This document shows, piece by piece, positions 1 to 7,235 of a DNA stretch of 18,790 nt. Where the stretch lies: assembly GCA_025455765.1 (NCBI GenBank), contig JALOLX010000006.1, positions 1-18,790 on the forward strand, read 5' to 3'. Below the pieces are notes generated by a model. The model worked only from the letters and a program-made list of their open reading frames with translations, did not search any database and was not told where the DNA came from. Origin of the DNA: Flavobacteriales bacterium. GTDB taxonomy: Bacteria > Bacteroidota > Bacteroidia > Flavobacteriales_F > PHOS-HE28. Both the position numbers and the translations under genes were made by a program. Position 1 is the stretch's first letter, and every line of letters starts with the position of its first letter.

Positions 1-2
1 GC

Positions 3-437
3 GCGGACACCGTTTGGTACCACAGCACTACCACAAGCCCGCTCCAAGGCGGTACGTTCAGCGCCTACGAACTGAACGAGCACCGCTATTCCTTCTTCCA
101 CGTACACGCCGATACGCTGTTCGAGGACAGCGCGTGGGTGATCACCCAGGGCACCTCCGAGATCCACTATCCGAGCATACCGCTGTGCAAGGCAAGCCAA
201 CAACTGGGCGATACGCTACGATACTTCGATCGCGTAGCCGGAGTTGAACGCATGACCACCTACCGGGCGCACCTCTCCCTGCGCACCGCGTGGATGCCAT
301 GGACGGAGCTGCTCGTCTTCGAGGACCGCGTGCTCGACTTCATCACCTACCGCATCCACCGGCGCGATGACCTGGTGCGCGAAGTGGCGCGCTACGTGGT
401 GGGCGATGGGATGTACCTGGTGTGGCCGGCCGAGTGA
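3..437 (+). CDS. Unidentified protein, C-terminal fragment (5' end outside window)
   Basis: The frame is open from the first bases of the window to a TGA at 435-437, giving 144 residues with no convincing internal start; the GTG at 138 lies mid-sequence. I do not recognise a family. The fragment is rich in His, Arg, Tyr and Trp and ends in ...VVGDGMYLVWPAE. It has no membrane segment and no T9SS sorting domain. Codon use (G/C-rich third positions) matches the neighbouring native genes, which supports it being a real gene that begins upstream. It is followed by about 380 bp without a gene, so it is probably the last gene of its unit. Confidence 0.6.
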   Translation, partial: ADTVWYHSTTTSPLQGGTFSAYELNEHRYSFFHVHADTLFEDSAWVITQGTSEIHYPSIPLCKASQQLGDTLRYFDRVAGVERMTTYRAHLSLRTAWMPWTELLVFEDRVLDFITYRIHRRDDLVREVARYVVGDGMYLVWPAE

Positions 438-818
438 TCTGCTGTTTTGCCGACCAGCGATGCTATCGATGATCGGCTTACGGTTCTGAGACGCCTTGCT
501 ACATCTGCAACTGCGTAGAACGAGTCGTTCTGCAAACATGGGTGTCCACTTCGCAGAGGGGATGTCGAGCAAAGCGGACCCGTCACTTTCGCCGTAAGCT
601 TCATCTGGATGACCAGCCTATCGGGAGCAATAGCAATAGATGGGACCTCATCTGTAAAGCCTGGTTGAAATAGCGGACAGGGCCATAAGTGATGTTCCGC
701 TTTACCTGCGGGAACAGTGTTTACTACTCCTGCGGCAAAAAGCCCGACCATGGTACGGGTCAGTTCATCCGGACCGAAAAACTGTCATCTTCGGCAAGCC
801 TTTCCCGCTTGTCAACAG
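438..818. other. Intergenic region upstream of the sensor kinase gene
   Basis: No credible gene. The frame of the next CDS stays open up to 717, but the extra N-terminal residues (rich in Ser, Cys, Pro) would precede a clear signal peptide and are not believable. The stretch holds a near-perfect 15-bp palindrome at 517-531 (AGAACGAGTCGTTCT), which could be an operator or part of an old repeat. I could not place a promoter with confidence. Confidence 0.5.
517..531. repeat. Short palindrome, possible operator
   Basis: AGAACGA-G-TCGTTCT has 7-bp arms around one base. It sits about 290 bp before the kinase start, in noncoding DNA. Whether it binds a regulator cannot be told from one copy. Confidence 0.25.
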
Positions 819-2816
819 ATGCGCTCACTCCTGCTGGTATTCGCCATCAACTATTGTGTGCTCCTTTCTGCCCAGGATGCCTCGCTGGTGCCGGGTATCC
901 GCGCTGACCTGGCCGCCGCGCGCAACGACACCCTCCGCGCAGATGCTCTCGCCCGCCTCTGCTTCAACCTGGTGAACTCCAACCCCGATAGCTCCCGCTA
1001 TTACGGTGAGCAAGCCCTGGCCCTGGCCACGCGCATCGGCAACGCCAGAGCCATCGCCGATGCACACAACAACCTGGGCTGGTTGGAAACGCAACAGGGC
1101 CACATACCAGAAGCAACGGAGCATCTGAACATCGCTCTGATGGGCTTTCGCAGGATCGGCAACCCCTCCTACACCTCCATCGCACTGAGCAATCTGGGTT
1201 GGTTGGCAGACAAGCAGGGCGACCGCACCGGTGCCCTGCAACGCTTCGATGAGGCCCTGGACCAGGCCACGCTGGCCACCGACAGCGCCAGTATGGCCGT
1301 ACTGCTCTACTCCATCGGCAGCACCTACAACAAGATGCAAGAATACGGCCGGGCGAGGATCCACTTGGAACGCTCGTTGGCCATCGAAGAGCAACTCGGA
1401 CGCCCGAACAAACAAGGCAATTGCCTGGTGGCCATCGGCAATGCGTGGCGCAGTGAAGAGGACGCGGCCAAGGCGATGGAATATTACCAACGTGCTGCTG
1501 CCTTGTTCAGCTCCACCAACAACCACTATGGTTCGGGCATGGTGCTGGAGAACAGTGGCGACCTCTTCCTGGAGAACGACCCTAAGAAAGCCCTGCCCTA
1601 CTACCAGCGCGCACTGGCCCATTACGACACATTGCACAGCGCGGCCGACAAGGCGTATATCCTGCAGCGCATCGGCATGGCCTACTCGGGCATGAAGAAG
1701 TATGCCGAAGCCGAGATCAGCTACACTGAAGGTCTGGGCCTGGCCTCCGCAAGCAGCAGTACCGAGCTGGTGATGGAGCTTCACCTGAGCCTGGCGGAAC
1801 TGGCCGTGAAGCAAGGAAAGAGCGAGGTGGCGATCGGCCACTACCAACGCCACATGGCGCTGAAGGACAGCCTGCGCAGCGAGGATTCCGAGCGGGAACT
1901 CATGCGCCTGCGCGCCACCTTCGAGACCGAACAGGCCGAACAGGAGAACGTCCTGCTGAAGGCGGAGAACGCCCTGAGCCACGCCAACGAAGCGAAGATG
2001 AAAGCCCGCTGGACCGCAGCCGCCGCCGTTTCCATCGGACTGGTGTTGCTGCTGGCCCTGCTCTACCGCAACTACCGCCAGCGCGGGCGGCACACCCAGG
2101 AAGTGGAGCGCTTCAACACCGAACTTCAAGGACAGCGCGACCAGGTACAACACATGAACGACCTGCTGGAACTGAAGATCCTGCGCAGCCAGCTCAACCC
2201 CCATTTCATCCACAACTGCCAGAACAGCGCCATCGCCATGGTGAAGGAAGGGCGGAGCATAGAAGCGCTCGCCTACCTGCAAGGCCTCAGCAAACTGATG
2301 CGCATGGTGCTGGAGCATTCGGTGAACGACCGCATCACCGTGGAGGAGGAAATGTCCTTTCTGCGCTTGTACGTTAAGCTGGAATCGTTGCGCCTGCCGG
2401 GCTTGCAGTGTGAAGTGAATGCGGACCGCGAACTGTTGGACGATGAGGCTGAACTGCCCGCCTTGTTGGTACAGCCCTTTGTAGAGAACGCGCTGTGGCA
2501 CGGACTGGCGGAGAAGGAAGGCCCGCGCCAGCTGAGCATCCTTTTCAGTGCCACGGAAAAGGGCGTGCGCTGCACCGTACGCGACAATGGCCTGGGACGG
2601 CGGACCGGCACCAACCCTTCGACAACGCTCCCTTCGACTCCGCTCAGGGAGGGTGCTGAACAAGGCCACCGCTCCCTGGGCACCGAGCTCACCAACGAAC
2701 GCTTGCAACTACTCACCCACCGCCTGCAGCAGAAAGGCAGCTTCGTGATCCACGACCTGAAGGATGCGGCGGGTGATCCAGCAGGAACTGAGGTAGTGAT
2801 CGAACTCGAGGGGTGA
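819..2816 (+). CDS. TPR-containing sensor histidine kinase (LytS/His_kinase type)
   Basis: 665 residues. The start is the ATG at 819 because it opens a signal peptide (MRSLLLVFAINYCVLLSAQ). About seven tetratricopeptide repeats follow (roughly residues 45-350), then a charged coiled coil (360-397), one membrane helix (398-417, WTAAAAVSIGLVLLLALLY) and a cytoplasmic kinase. The phosphoacceptor is predicted as H462 in LRSQLNPHFIHN, as in the His_kinase (PF06580) family, whose usual form is NPHFLFN. The ATPase domain shows the N box (N557 in VENALWHG), DNGLG at 589-593 and a second Gly box at 619-629. The periplasmic TPR array probably senses a protein or envelope signal. Its cognate regulator lies 103 bp downstream. 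Residues about 599-616 look like a repeat-derived insertion in the ATP lid, which may or may not impair activity. Confidence 0.88.
   Translation: MRSLLLVFAINYCVLLSAQDASLVPGIRADLAAARNDTLRADALARLCFNLVNSNPDSSRYYGEQALALATRIGNARAIADAHNNLGWLETQQGHIPEATEHLNIALMGFRRIGNPSYTSIALSNLGWLADKQGDRTGALQRFDEALDQATLATDSASMAVLLYSIGSTYNKMQEYGRARIHLERSLAIEEQLGRPNKQGNCLVAIGNAWRSEEDAAKAMEYYQRAAALFSSTNNHYGSGMVLENSGDLFLENDPKKALPYYQRALAHYDTLHSAADKAYILQRIGMAYSGMKKYAEAEISYTEGLGLASASSSTELVMELHLSLAELAVKQGKSEVAIGHYQRHMALKDSLRSEDSERELMRLRATFETEQAEQENVLLKAENALSHANEAKMKARWTAAAAVSIGLVLLLALLYRNYRQRGRHTQEVERFNTELQGQRDQVQHMNDLLELKILRSQLNPHFIHNCQNSAIAMVKEGRSIEALAYLQGLSKLMRMVLEHSVNDRITVEEEMSFLRLYVKLESLRLPGLQCEVNADRELLDDEAELPALLVQPFVENALWHGLAEKEGPRQLSILFSATEKGVRCTVRDNGLGRRTGTNPSTTLPSTPLREGAEQGHRSLGTELTNERLQLLTHRLQQKGSFVIHDLKDAAGDPAGTEVVIELEG
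2615..2654. repeat. Dispersed palindrome inside the kinase gene
   Basis: Two near-tandem 16-nt units, CCCTTCGACAACGCTC (2615-2630) and CCCTTCGACTCCGCTC (2630-2645), have a period of 15 nt, so the protein reads PSTTL-PSTPL. The second unit forms a hairpin with arms CTCCCT (2628-2633) and AGGGAG (2646-2651). Its minus-strand core CTGAGCGGAGTCGAAG recurs with one mismatch at 2851-2866. It is in frame and adds residues between the DNGLG and SLGTELTNERL boxes. Confidence 0.6.
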
Positions 2817-2833
2817 CCGTCTCAGGTGCGCAC

Positions 2834-2882
2834 TGTAATGTCGACCCGTGCTGAGCGAAGTCGAAGCGGGGTCGACGCTACA
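2834..2882. repeat. Palindromic repeat between kinase and regulator genes
   Basis: The arms are GTCGACCC (2840-2847) and GGGTCGAC (2869-2876), extended outward by TGTA (2834-2837) and TACA (2879-2882) across a 2-nt mismatch. The loop carries CTGAGCGAAGTCGAAG (2851-2866), the same core as the copy inside the kinase gene but in the opposite orientation. There is no following T tract, so it is not a standard terminator; it could modulate expression of the regulator. Confidence 0.6.
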
Positions 2883-2919
2883 GGTGCTATTGTCCAGATC
2901 CTTTCACGATCTTTCCACC

Positions 2920-3660
2920 ATGATCCGCACCCTGCTGGTGGACGATGACCCGGCGGCACGCAGCTACCTGCGCGGCATGCTGGCGGAAGCGCACCCCAGC
3001 GTGGAGGTGATCGGCGAGGCATCGAACATCAGCGAGGCGAAGCGGCTTATCGCGGAACTGAAGCCCGCACTGGTCTTTCTGGATGTGGAGATGCCCGGCG
3101 GCAGCGGCTTCGACCTGCTGCGCGAGCTGAAGCGTTGGGACTTCGAGGTCATCTTCGTCACTGGCTTCCAGCGCTACGCCATCCAGGCTATCCGCTTCAG
3201 CGCGCTGGACTACCTGCCCAAGCCCGCACAGCCCGATGAACTTGCCTTTGCGCTGGAACGGTACGCTGAACGACATGCCGCTGAGATGGACCGCGCCAAG
3301 GTGCAGGAGCAGTTCCTGGAGAACATCGCGCAGAAGGAGACACAGGCCTTCCGCCTCACCATCCCCCACGGCGACCGCACCTTCTTCGTGGCCCCCACCG
3401 AGGTGGAACGCTGCATGGCCGACCGCAACTACACGTGGGTACACCTGGTACACGACCGCCGCTACCTGCTGGCCCGCACCCTGAAGGAGTTCGAGGAGAT
3501 GCTCACGCCCTTCGGCTTTTTGCGCATCAACCGCAGTGCGCTGGTGCGCAAGGACACCATCCTGCGCCTACACGATGGGCATGCCGAGTTGAAGGACGGC
3601 GAGAAGCTGGAAGTGAGCCGACGGCGCTGGCCGGAGTTGAAGCGGACGTGGGCGGCGTGA
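2920..3660 (+). CDS. LytTR-family response regulator
   Basis: 246 residues. The ATG at 2920 was chosen because the receiver domain begins at once (MIRTLLVDDDP); an in-frame GTG at 2848 would only translate the palindromic repeat. The receiver domain (about 1-120) has the acidic pocket D8-D10, the phosphoacceptor D55 in LVFLDVEMPGGSG, T81 and K101 (YLPKP). A LytTR DNA-binding domain follows (about 143-246: RNYTWVHLVHDRRYLLARTL, GFLRINRSALV). The usual partner of LytTR regulators is a LytS-type kinase, which is the gene just upstream, so the pair is a two-component system. The targets are unknown; the downstream secreted-protein genes are candidates only by position. The next feature, 5 nt after the stop, is a strong hairpin. 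Confidence 0.9.
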   Translation: MIRTLLVDDDPAARSYLRGMLAEAHPSVEVIGEASNISEAKRLIAELKPALVFLDVEMPGGSGFDLLRELKRWDFEVIFVTGFQRYAIQAIRFSALDYLPKPAQPDELAFALERYAERHAAEMDRAKVQEQFLENIAQKETQAFRLTIPHGDRTFFVAPTEVERCMADRNYTWVHLVHDRRYLLARTLKEFEEMLTPFGFLRINRSALVRKDTILRLHDGHAELKDGEKLEVSRRRWPELKRTWAA

Positions 3661-3665
3661 GGCGC

Positions 3666-3710
3666 GGATGACCGCAGATCTAAAGTCAAATTTTAGATCT
3701 GCGGTCATCC
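3666..3710. repeat. Perfect 19-bp hairpin after the regulator gene
   Basis: The left arm 3666-3684 (GGATGACCGCAGATCTAAA) and right arm 3692-3710 are exact reverse complements around a 7-nt loop. It starts 5 nt after the regulator stop, so it could end transcription, but no T tract follows on the plus strand. The motif AGATCTGCGGTSATC from the right arm occurs again at 4122-4136, so it is more likely a dispersed repeat. Confidence 0.65.
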
Positions 3711-3721
3711 AAAGACCATTG

Positions 3722-4040
3722 GTGTCCGGGGAAAACTGTGCAACGCGTTGAACTGCTGATCCATCAAGCACCAGGAAAGGTCATGATCCAAGGGGCTCAC
3801 GCACGCCACGGCTTACCTAACACCGGCTGCGACCCCTCCGGGGTCGAAAATGCAACGCACCGTTCAACGCCCTTCGGGCTACATGCTGTGACCCCTCCGG
3901 GGTCAGAACCCGCGGCCCTGTTGGGATGACCCCGGAGGGGTCACAGCATGTTGTTCTGGCATCTTCGACAGGATCACGACCCCGGAGGGGTCCGATGCGT
4001 ATCGGACGCAGCCGGTGATGCAACCAATTTCCCCGGACAC
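3722..4040. mobile_element. Nested inverted-repeat element, MITE-like, no coding capacity
   Basis: The ends are a 13-bp perfect terminal inverted repeat, GTGTCCGGGGAAA (3722-3734) and its complement (4028-4040). Inside lies a second pair, CACCGGCTGCG (3821-3831) and CGCAGCCGGTG (4008-4018), and then a 25-bp perfect inverted repeat (3881-3905 with 3927-3951). The unit GACCCC-TCC-GGGGTC or its complement occurs four times (3831-3845, 3890-3904, 3928-3942, 3978-3992). A small hairpin TCCGAT-GCGT-ATCGGA sits at 3991-4006. There is no transposase gene, and I found no clear target-site duplication, so it may be a nonautonomous transposon relic or a large extragenic palindromic repeat. The short frames inside it are spurious. 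Confidence 0.5.
3881..3951. repeat. 25-bp perfect inverted repeat
   Basis: ACATGCTGTGACCCC... (3881-3905) is the exact complement of 3927-3951, with a 21-nt spacer. Each arm contains one GACCCC-GGGGTC palindrome, so either long or short hairpins can form. It is the core of the larger nested element. Confidence 0.7.
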
Positions 4041-4422
4041 TACTGATCCTTAGACCCTCATACGGGGTATCCGGGCAGGGAACCGGCACATCCAATGAAC
4101 GCTAATTCACTTTTTCATGTGAGATCTGCGGTGATCACGTGACGCGGTGTTCCGGCTTAGGGATGGGAGCGGCGGCTGGCCGCGGGGCGGGGCAAGCGAC
4201 ACCGTGGAGCGAGGAGGCCCGAGGCATGAGGGACCCCGGAGCCCCGGTGACGCTGGCCCGCACGAGAACACCATAGCGGACAGCCCGGCCGCGCGATGGC
4301 CATGTGCGTGGCAAGGCAAGCCCATAAGCCCCCACCATTGGATCACCCACCCCACCACCAGATAGATAGCCTTGGGACGAGGGCCATGCGCGCACGCACC
4401 TTGGCACTGAAAAGCAAAACCC
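4041..4422. other. G+C-rich noncoding stretch upstream of secreted-protein genes
   Basis: No credible gene; the frames present are short and carry no recognisable sequence. It contains overlapping palindromes GTGATCAC (4131-4138) and TCACGTGA (4135-4142), then about 150 bp that is extremely G+C-rich with several possible stems, for example GCGG-CTGG-CCGC and GCCA-TGTGCG-TGGC. A 12-nt direct repeat CCATGCGCGCAC occurs at 4384-4395 and again over the next start codon (4421-4432). The promoter of the downstream pair must lie here, but I cannot place it. Confidence 0.45.
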
Positions 4423-6099
4423 ATGCGCGCACTGTACACACTTTCCGCCTCCCTCCTGCTCCTTACCGCCCACGCCCAGTGGCCCACGGACCCGAACGAT
4501 CCGTTGGTGATCTGCAACGATGCCAGCAACCAGCGCGACCTGCGTGTGGTGGCCGATGGCAGCGGTGGGTGGTACGTGCTGTGGACCGACAACCGGCTGG
4601 CTGCGAACCGCTACGCAGTGTATGCCCAACGCGTGAACAGCCAAGGCATTCCACAGTGGGAGCCGAACGGCCGCTTGCTGCAGGAGGTGCCGGGGCGTAG
4701 CATCAACTTCCTTGGTGCGACGAGGATGGCGAACGACAACCTCTTCCTGGCCTACATCTCCGGGGGCGATGCCACCGCTGGCGATACCGTGCGCGCCATG
4801 GCCTATGATGATGAAGGCACACCCGTGTGGGCCGAACCCACGTTGCTCGCGTATCCTGGGCCCCTACCTACGGGAGGGCTTTCCGGTGGCAACTACTACC
4901 CGCGCGTTGCCCCTGTGCTCGGCGGTGTTTATGTGGGCTGGGGCACCAATCCGCAAGGCGCTGCGGACTACATCTACCTCGCCCGGGTGAAGCCTGATGG
5001 CACTACGGACATGCCGGTGCAAGGTGTGGCCGTGAGCACCATGAACAACCCGATCACCGCTGGACCGTGGACCTTTCGGCACGATCTGGTGGGCGGCCTG
5101 ATGATCGAAAGGCGCTGGAGCAATGGGTTTGGCGCGCCCTTGCGGGCCCAGCGTGTGGACAGCATGGGCGTGCAGCTTTGGCCCAGCTTCATTGAGGTGA
5201 GCGCCAATAGCAGTGGCTTGGGTTACGAGTGGAGCACGGCCATCGCAGCGACAGGCCGGGCCAACTCCGTGTGGAGCACTGGTTCCAACCTGCTCATGTC
5301 GATCTACGACACGACCGGTGTGCTCGTCAACACCACTGCACCCATCGATGTGTGCATCCAGGCCGATGTGCAGGAGAATCCCTTCGTGGTGCAGTCGGTG
5401 GATGAGACCGCCGTGTTCTGGGCGGATAACCGTCCATCAGCGGGCAATGGCCGACAGGTGTTCATGCAACGTTTCGATGCGAACGGAACACCGCTGCTGC
5501 CGGAGAACGGTGTGCTGGCCATGCAGGTGAACGGCAACAACATCAGCTACCCACGCGCATTCCCTGCCGAGGACAGCAGCTTCATCGTGACCATGTACAC
5601 GGCCTTCGACATCGGAGGCGGAACGGCCGGCTTCCGGGTGGGACGCGTGACCAACACCGGTACCAACTTGTGGAGCGATACGACACGCTTCAGCACCGGT
5701 CCGCTCGGCCCCAACAACGGCACCGACTACGCCGCAGTGTCAGATGGTGACGGAGGGGTTGCGGCCTTCTGGTTCAACTGGCAGAACAACGCCATCTATG
5801 CCGCACGCCTGGACCGCAACGGGCGCATGGGCGACTTCACTTCCGTGGAAGAGCTGGAGCGCAGCACCATCACGCTGTTCCCCAACCCCGCTGCGGACCG
5901 CATTACCCTGCAAAGCCGCGATGGTGGTGCCTTGGGTGAGGTGACCGTACATGCCGCGGATGGACGGATCTTGCGCCAGTTGGAGCGTATCGCAACGGAC
6001 CGTGCGGAACTTGATCTGCAGCAGCTACCCGAAGGCGCCTACGCCGTTACCAGCACGACCGACACCACCCGCACCACCATCCGCTTCATCAAACATTGA
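4423..6099 (+). CDS. Secreted repeat protein with T9SS C-terminal sorting domain
   Basis: 558 residues. The ATG at 4423 opens a signal peptide (MRALYTLSASLLLLTAHAQ). The body repeats a pattern of the type W-x-DNR...Y-x-QR-(V/F)-(N/D)...G...W (for example YVLWTDNRLAANRYAVYAQRV near residue 50, AVFWADNRPSAGNGRQVFMQRF near 335, and AAFWFNWQNNAIYAARLDRNG near 445). This suggests blade-like beta repeats, perhaps a propeller. Residues about 484-558 are a type A T9SS sorting domain (LFPNPAADRITLQ...VHAADGRIL...LPEGAYAV), which in known T9SS cargo directs export across the outer membrane and is then removed. Substrate and activity are unknown. The next gene starts 5 nt after the stop. Confidence 0.82.
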   Translation: MRALYTLSASLLLLTAHAQWPTDPNDPLVICNDASNQRDLRVVADGSGGWYVLWTDNRLAANRYAVYAQRVNSQGIPQWEPNGRLLQEVPGRSINFLGATRMANDNLFLAYISGGDATAGDTVRAMAYDDEGTPVWAEPTLLAYPGPLPTGGLSGGNYYPRVAPVLGGVYVGWGTNPQGAADYIYLARVKPDGTTDMPVQGVAVSTMNNPITAGPWTFRHDLVGGLMIERRWSNGFGAPLRAQRVDSMGVQLWPSFIEVSANSSGLGYEWSTAIAATGRANSVWSTGSNLLMSIYDTTGVLVNTTAPIDVCIQADVQENPFVVQSVDETAVFWADNRPSAGNGRQVFMQRFDANGTPLLPENGVLAMQVNGNNISYPRAFPAEDSSFIVTMYTAFDIGGGTAGFRVGRVTNTGTNLWSDTTRFSTGPLGPNNGTDYAAVSDGDGGVAAFWFNWQNNAIYAARLDRNGRMGDFTSVEELERSTITLFPNPAADRITLQSRDGGALGEVTVHAADGRILRQLERIATDRAELDLQQLPEGAYAVTSTTDTTRTTIRFIKH

Positions 6100-6104
6100 A
6101 CAGC

Positions 6105-7103
6105 ATGAGAGCCCTGACACTACCCGCACTTCTCCTTTCCGCATCGCTTGCGGCGCAGACCTTCACCGCTGCGGATGCAGTGCCGCCGAATGGCACGTAC
6201 GAGTTCTCCCGCTTCTACACCGATGCATCCGAATGGTCCGACGTGGACACCGTGGGCGCAGGACTTACCTGGAACATGAGCGGCTTGACCTGGGAGTACG
6301 ACGAACCTTTCACTCTCACCGTGATGCCCGCCGCGGCCAGCGAATTCGCGGGGCTCGCGCCGGACGCTACGACCTGCTTGCTGGAACCCATCCCCGGCGA
6401 TATCGAGCTGCACTATTTCTATCGCAATGCGAGCGATATGCTTGAAGCGATAGGGGTCGTAGGTTTCGTACCGGGCCTCACTCCAGGGTTGGAAGGCACC
6501 TGTCCTCGGTTGCTCCTGAACTACCCGGCATCACTGGGTTCGGTGATCCCACCTGGCTTGGAGGGCTGCGACTTCACCCTTGGCGTGGAGTCGGTGGAGC
6601 GGAAGGTGCTTGCCACCGGCACCCTGGTGCTTCCCTTCGCCTCATTACCGAACATGGCCTTGATCCGAACCAGCATTTGCGTGTTGGACATCGTAGACCC
6701 GAAAGGTGATGAGGGCGTTTCCTGCAGCCACAGTTACCAGTGGTTCGCGCCCAATAACCTGTTGCGGCCAGTGCTCAGCGTGTACATGGAGAATGAGCAG
6801 TGGCTCAACGCTGATCTGGAGGTTCCTTCAGCACTGACGAGCGTGGGAGAACTCCACGTGAACGCCGCGCACATCACCCTTGCTCCGAACCCGACGAGCG
6901 ATCTCCTGATGCTCTCTACCACCAATGGGCAAGCGCTGGGCGAAGTGCGCATCCATGCTGCTGACGGACGTGTTGTTCGTGAGCTGGGACCTGTGGCGCT
7001 GGACCGCCTCACTGTGGACGTGCAGGACCTGAAGCCCGGGGTGTACACGGTGAGCTGCAACACTGGTGCGCTGCCGGTGGTACTGCGCTTTGTGAAGGAG
7101 TAG
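6105..7103 (+). CDS. Secreted protein with T9SS C-terminal sorting domain
   Basis: 332 residues. The ATG at 6105 opens a signal peptide (MRALTLPALLLSASLAAQ); an in-frame TTG at 6096 would overlap the previous stop and adds only three residues. The middle (about 19-255) is unidentified; it has scattered cysteines and reads like an all-beta extracellular domain. Residues about 258-332 are a T9SS type A sorting domain (LAPNPTSDLLML...IHAADGRVVREL...LKPGVYTV). That tail shares LGEV, HAADGR and DR with the tail of the preceding gene, so both are cargo of the same secretion system. The 5-nt spacing implies one transcript, ending at the hairpin at 7127-7155. Confidence 0.82.
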   Translation: MRALTLPALLLSASLAAQTFTAADAVPPNGTYEFSRFYTDASEWSDVDTVGAGLTWNMSGLTWEYDEPFTLTVMPAAASEFAGLAPDATTCLLEPIPGDIELHYFYRNASDMLEAIGVVGFVPGLTPGLEGTCPRLLLNYPASLGSVIPPGLEGCDFTLGVESVERKVLATGTLVLPFASLPNMALIRTSICVLDIVDPKGDEGVSCSHSYQWFAPNNLLRPVLSVYMENEQWLNADLEVPSALTSVGELHVNAAHITLAPNPTSDLLMLSTTNGQALGEVRIHAADGRVVRELGPVALDRLTVDVQDLKPGVYTVSCNTGALPVVLRFVKE

Positions 7104-7126
7104 CGCTGGCTGAAGGATCAGTATGG

Positions 7127-7155
7127 AAGCGCGGCTTGCTAGGGCCGCGTTTCTT
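7127..7155 (+). terminator. Probable intrinsic terminator of the T9SS-cargo pair
   Basis: The stem AAGCGCGGC (7127-7135) pairs with GCCGCGTTT (7144-7152), 9 bp with one G-U, around an 8-nt loop. The 3' side runs into TTTCTT. It lies 23 nt past the stop of the second cargo gene. Confidence 0.55.
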
Positions 7156-7187
7156 CGTTGGAGATAGCATGTTCGAATGGACAAGGA

Positions 7188-7235
7188 AATGGACGGGGAT
7201 GGACGCCGCCATGCGAGCGTCCATCCCCGTCCATT
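7188..7235. repeat. Perfect 19-bp inverted repeat
   Basis: AATGGACGGGGATGGACGC (7188-7206) is exactly complementary to 7217-7235, with a 10-nt loop. It lies downstream of the terminator and no T tract follows. The arms repeat the word ATGGAC, as in an extragenic palindromic repeat family. Confidence 0.65.

Noticed and set aside
717..818. Upstream extension of the kinase reading frame
   Set aside because: The 34 extra residues would bury the clear signal peptide that starts at 819.
825..2708. Long antisense frame (627 codons) over the kinase gene
   Set aside because: It is a codon-bias shadow. The plus-strand frame has a signal peptide, TPRs and all kinase motifs, while the antisense product is low-complexity and rich in Gln, Val, Ala and His.
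2848..2919. GTG-initiated extension of the response regulator
   Set aside because: It would translate the palindromic repeat, and receiver domains normally start right at a sequence like MIRTLLVDDD.
3831..3992. Possible CRISPR array from four GACCCC-GGGGTC units
   Set aside because: The units are only 15 bp, alternate in orientation and have unequal spacing (59, 38 and 50 bp between starts); no cas genes are present.
3817..4095. Small minus-strand frame within the nested repeat element
   Set aside because: Its codons are the palindromic repeat units themselves (Arg, Gly and Pro runs); repeat-derived and not credible as a gene.
4107..4644. Overlapping minus-strand frames of 161 and 169 codons and plus-strand frames in the G+C-rich block
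   Set aside because: They run from noncoding G+C-rich DNA into the real secreted-protein gene, have no coherent protein character, and arise from absence of stops in G+C-rich sequence.
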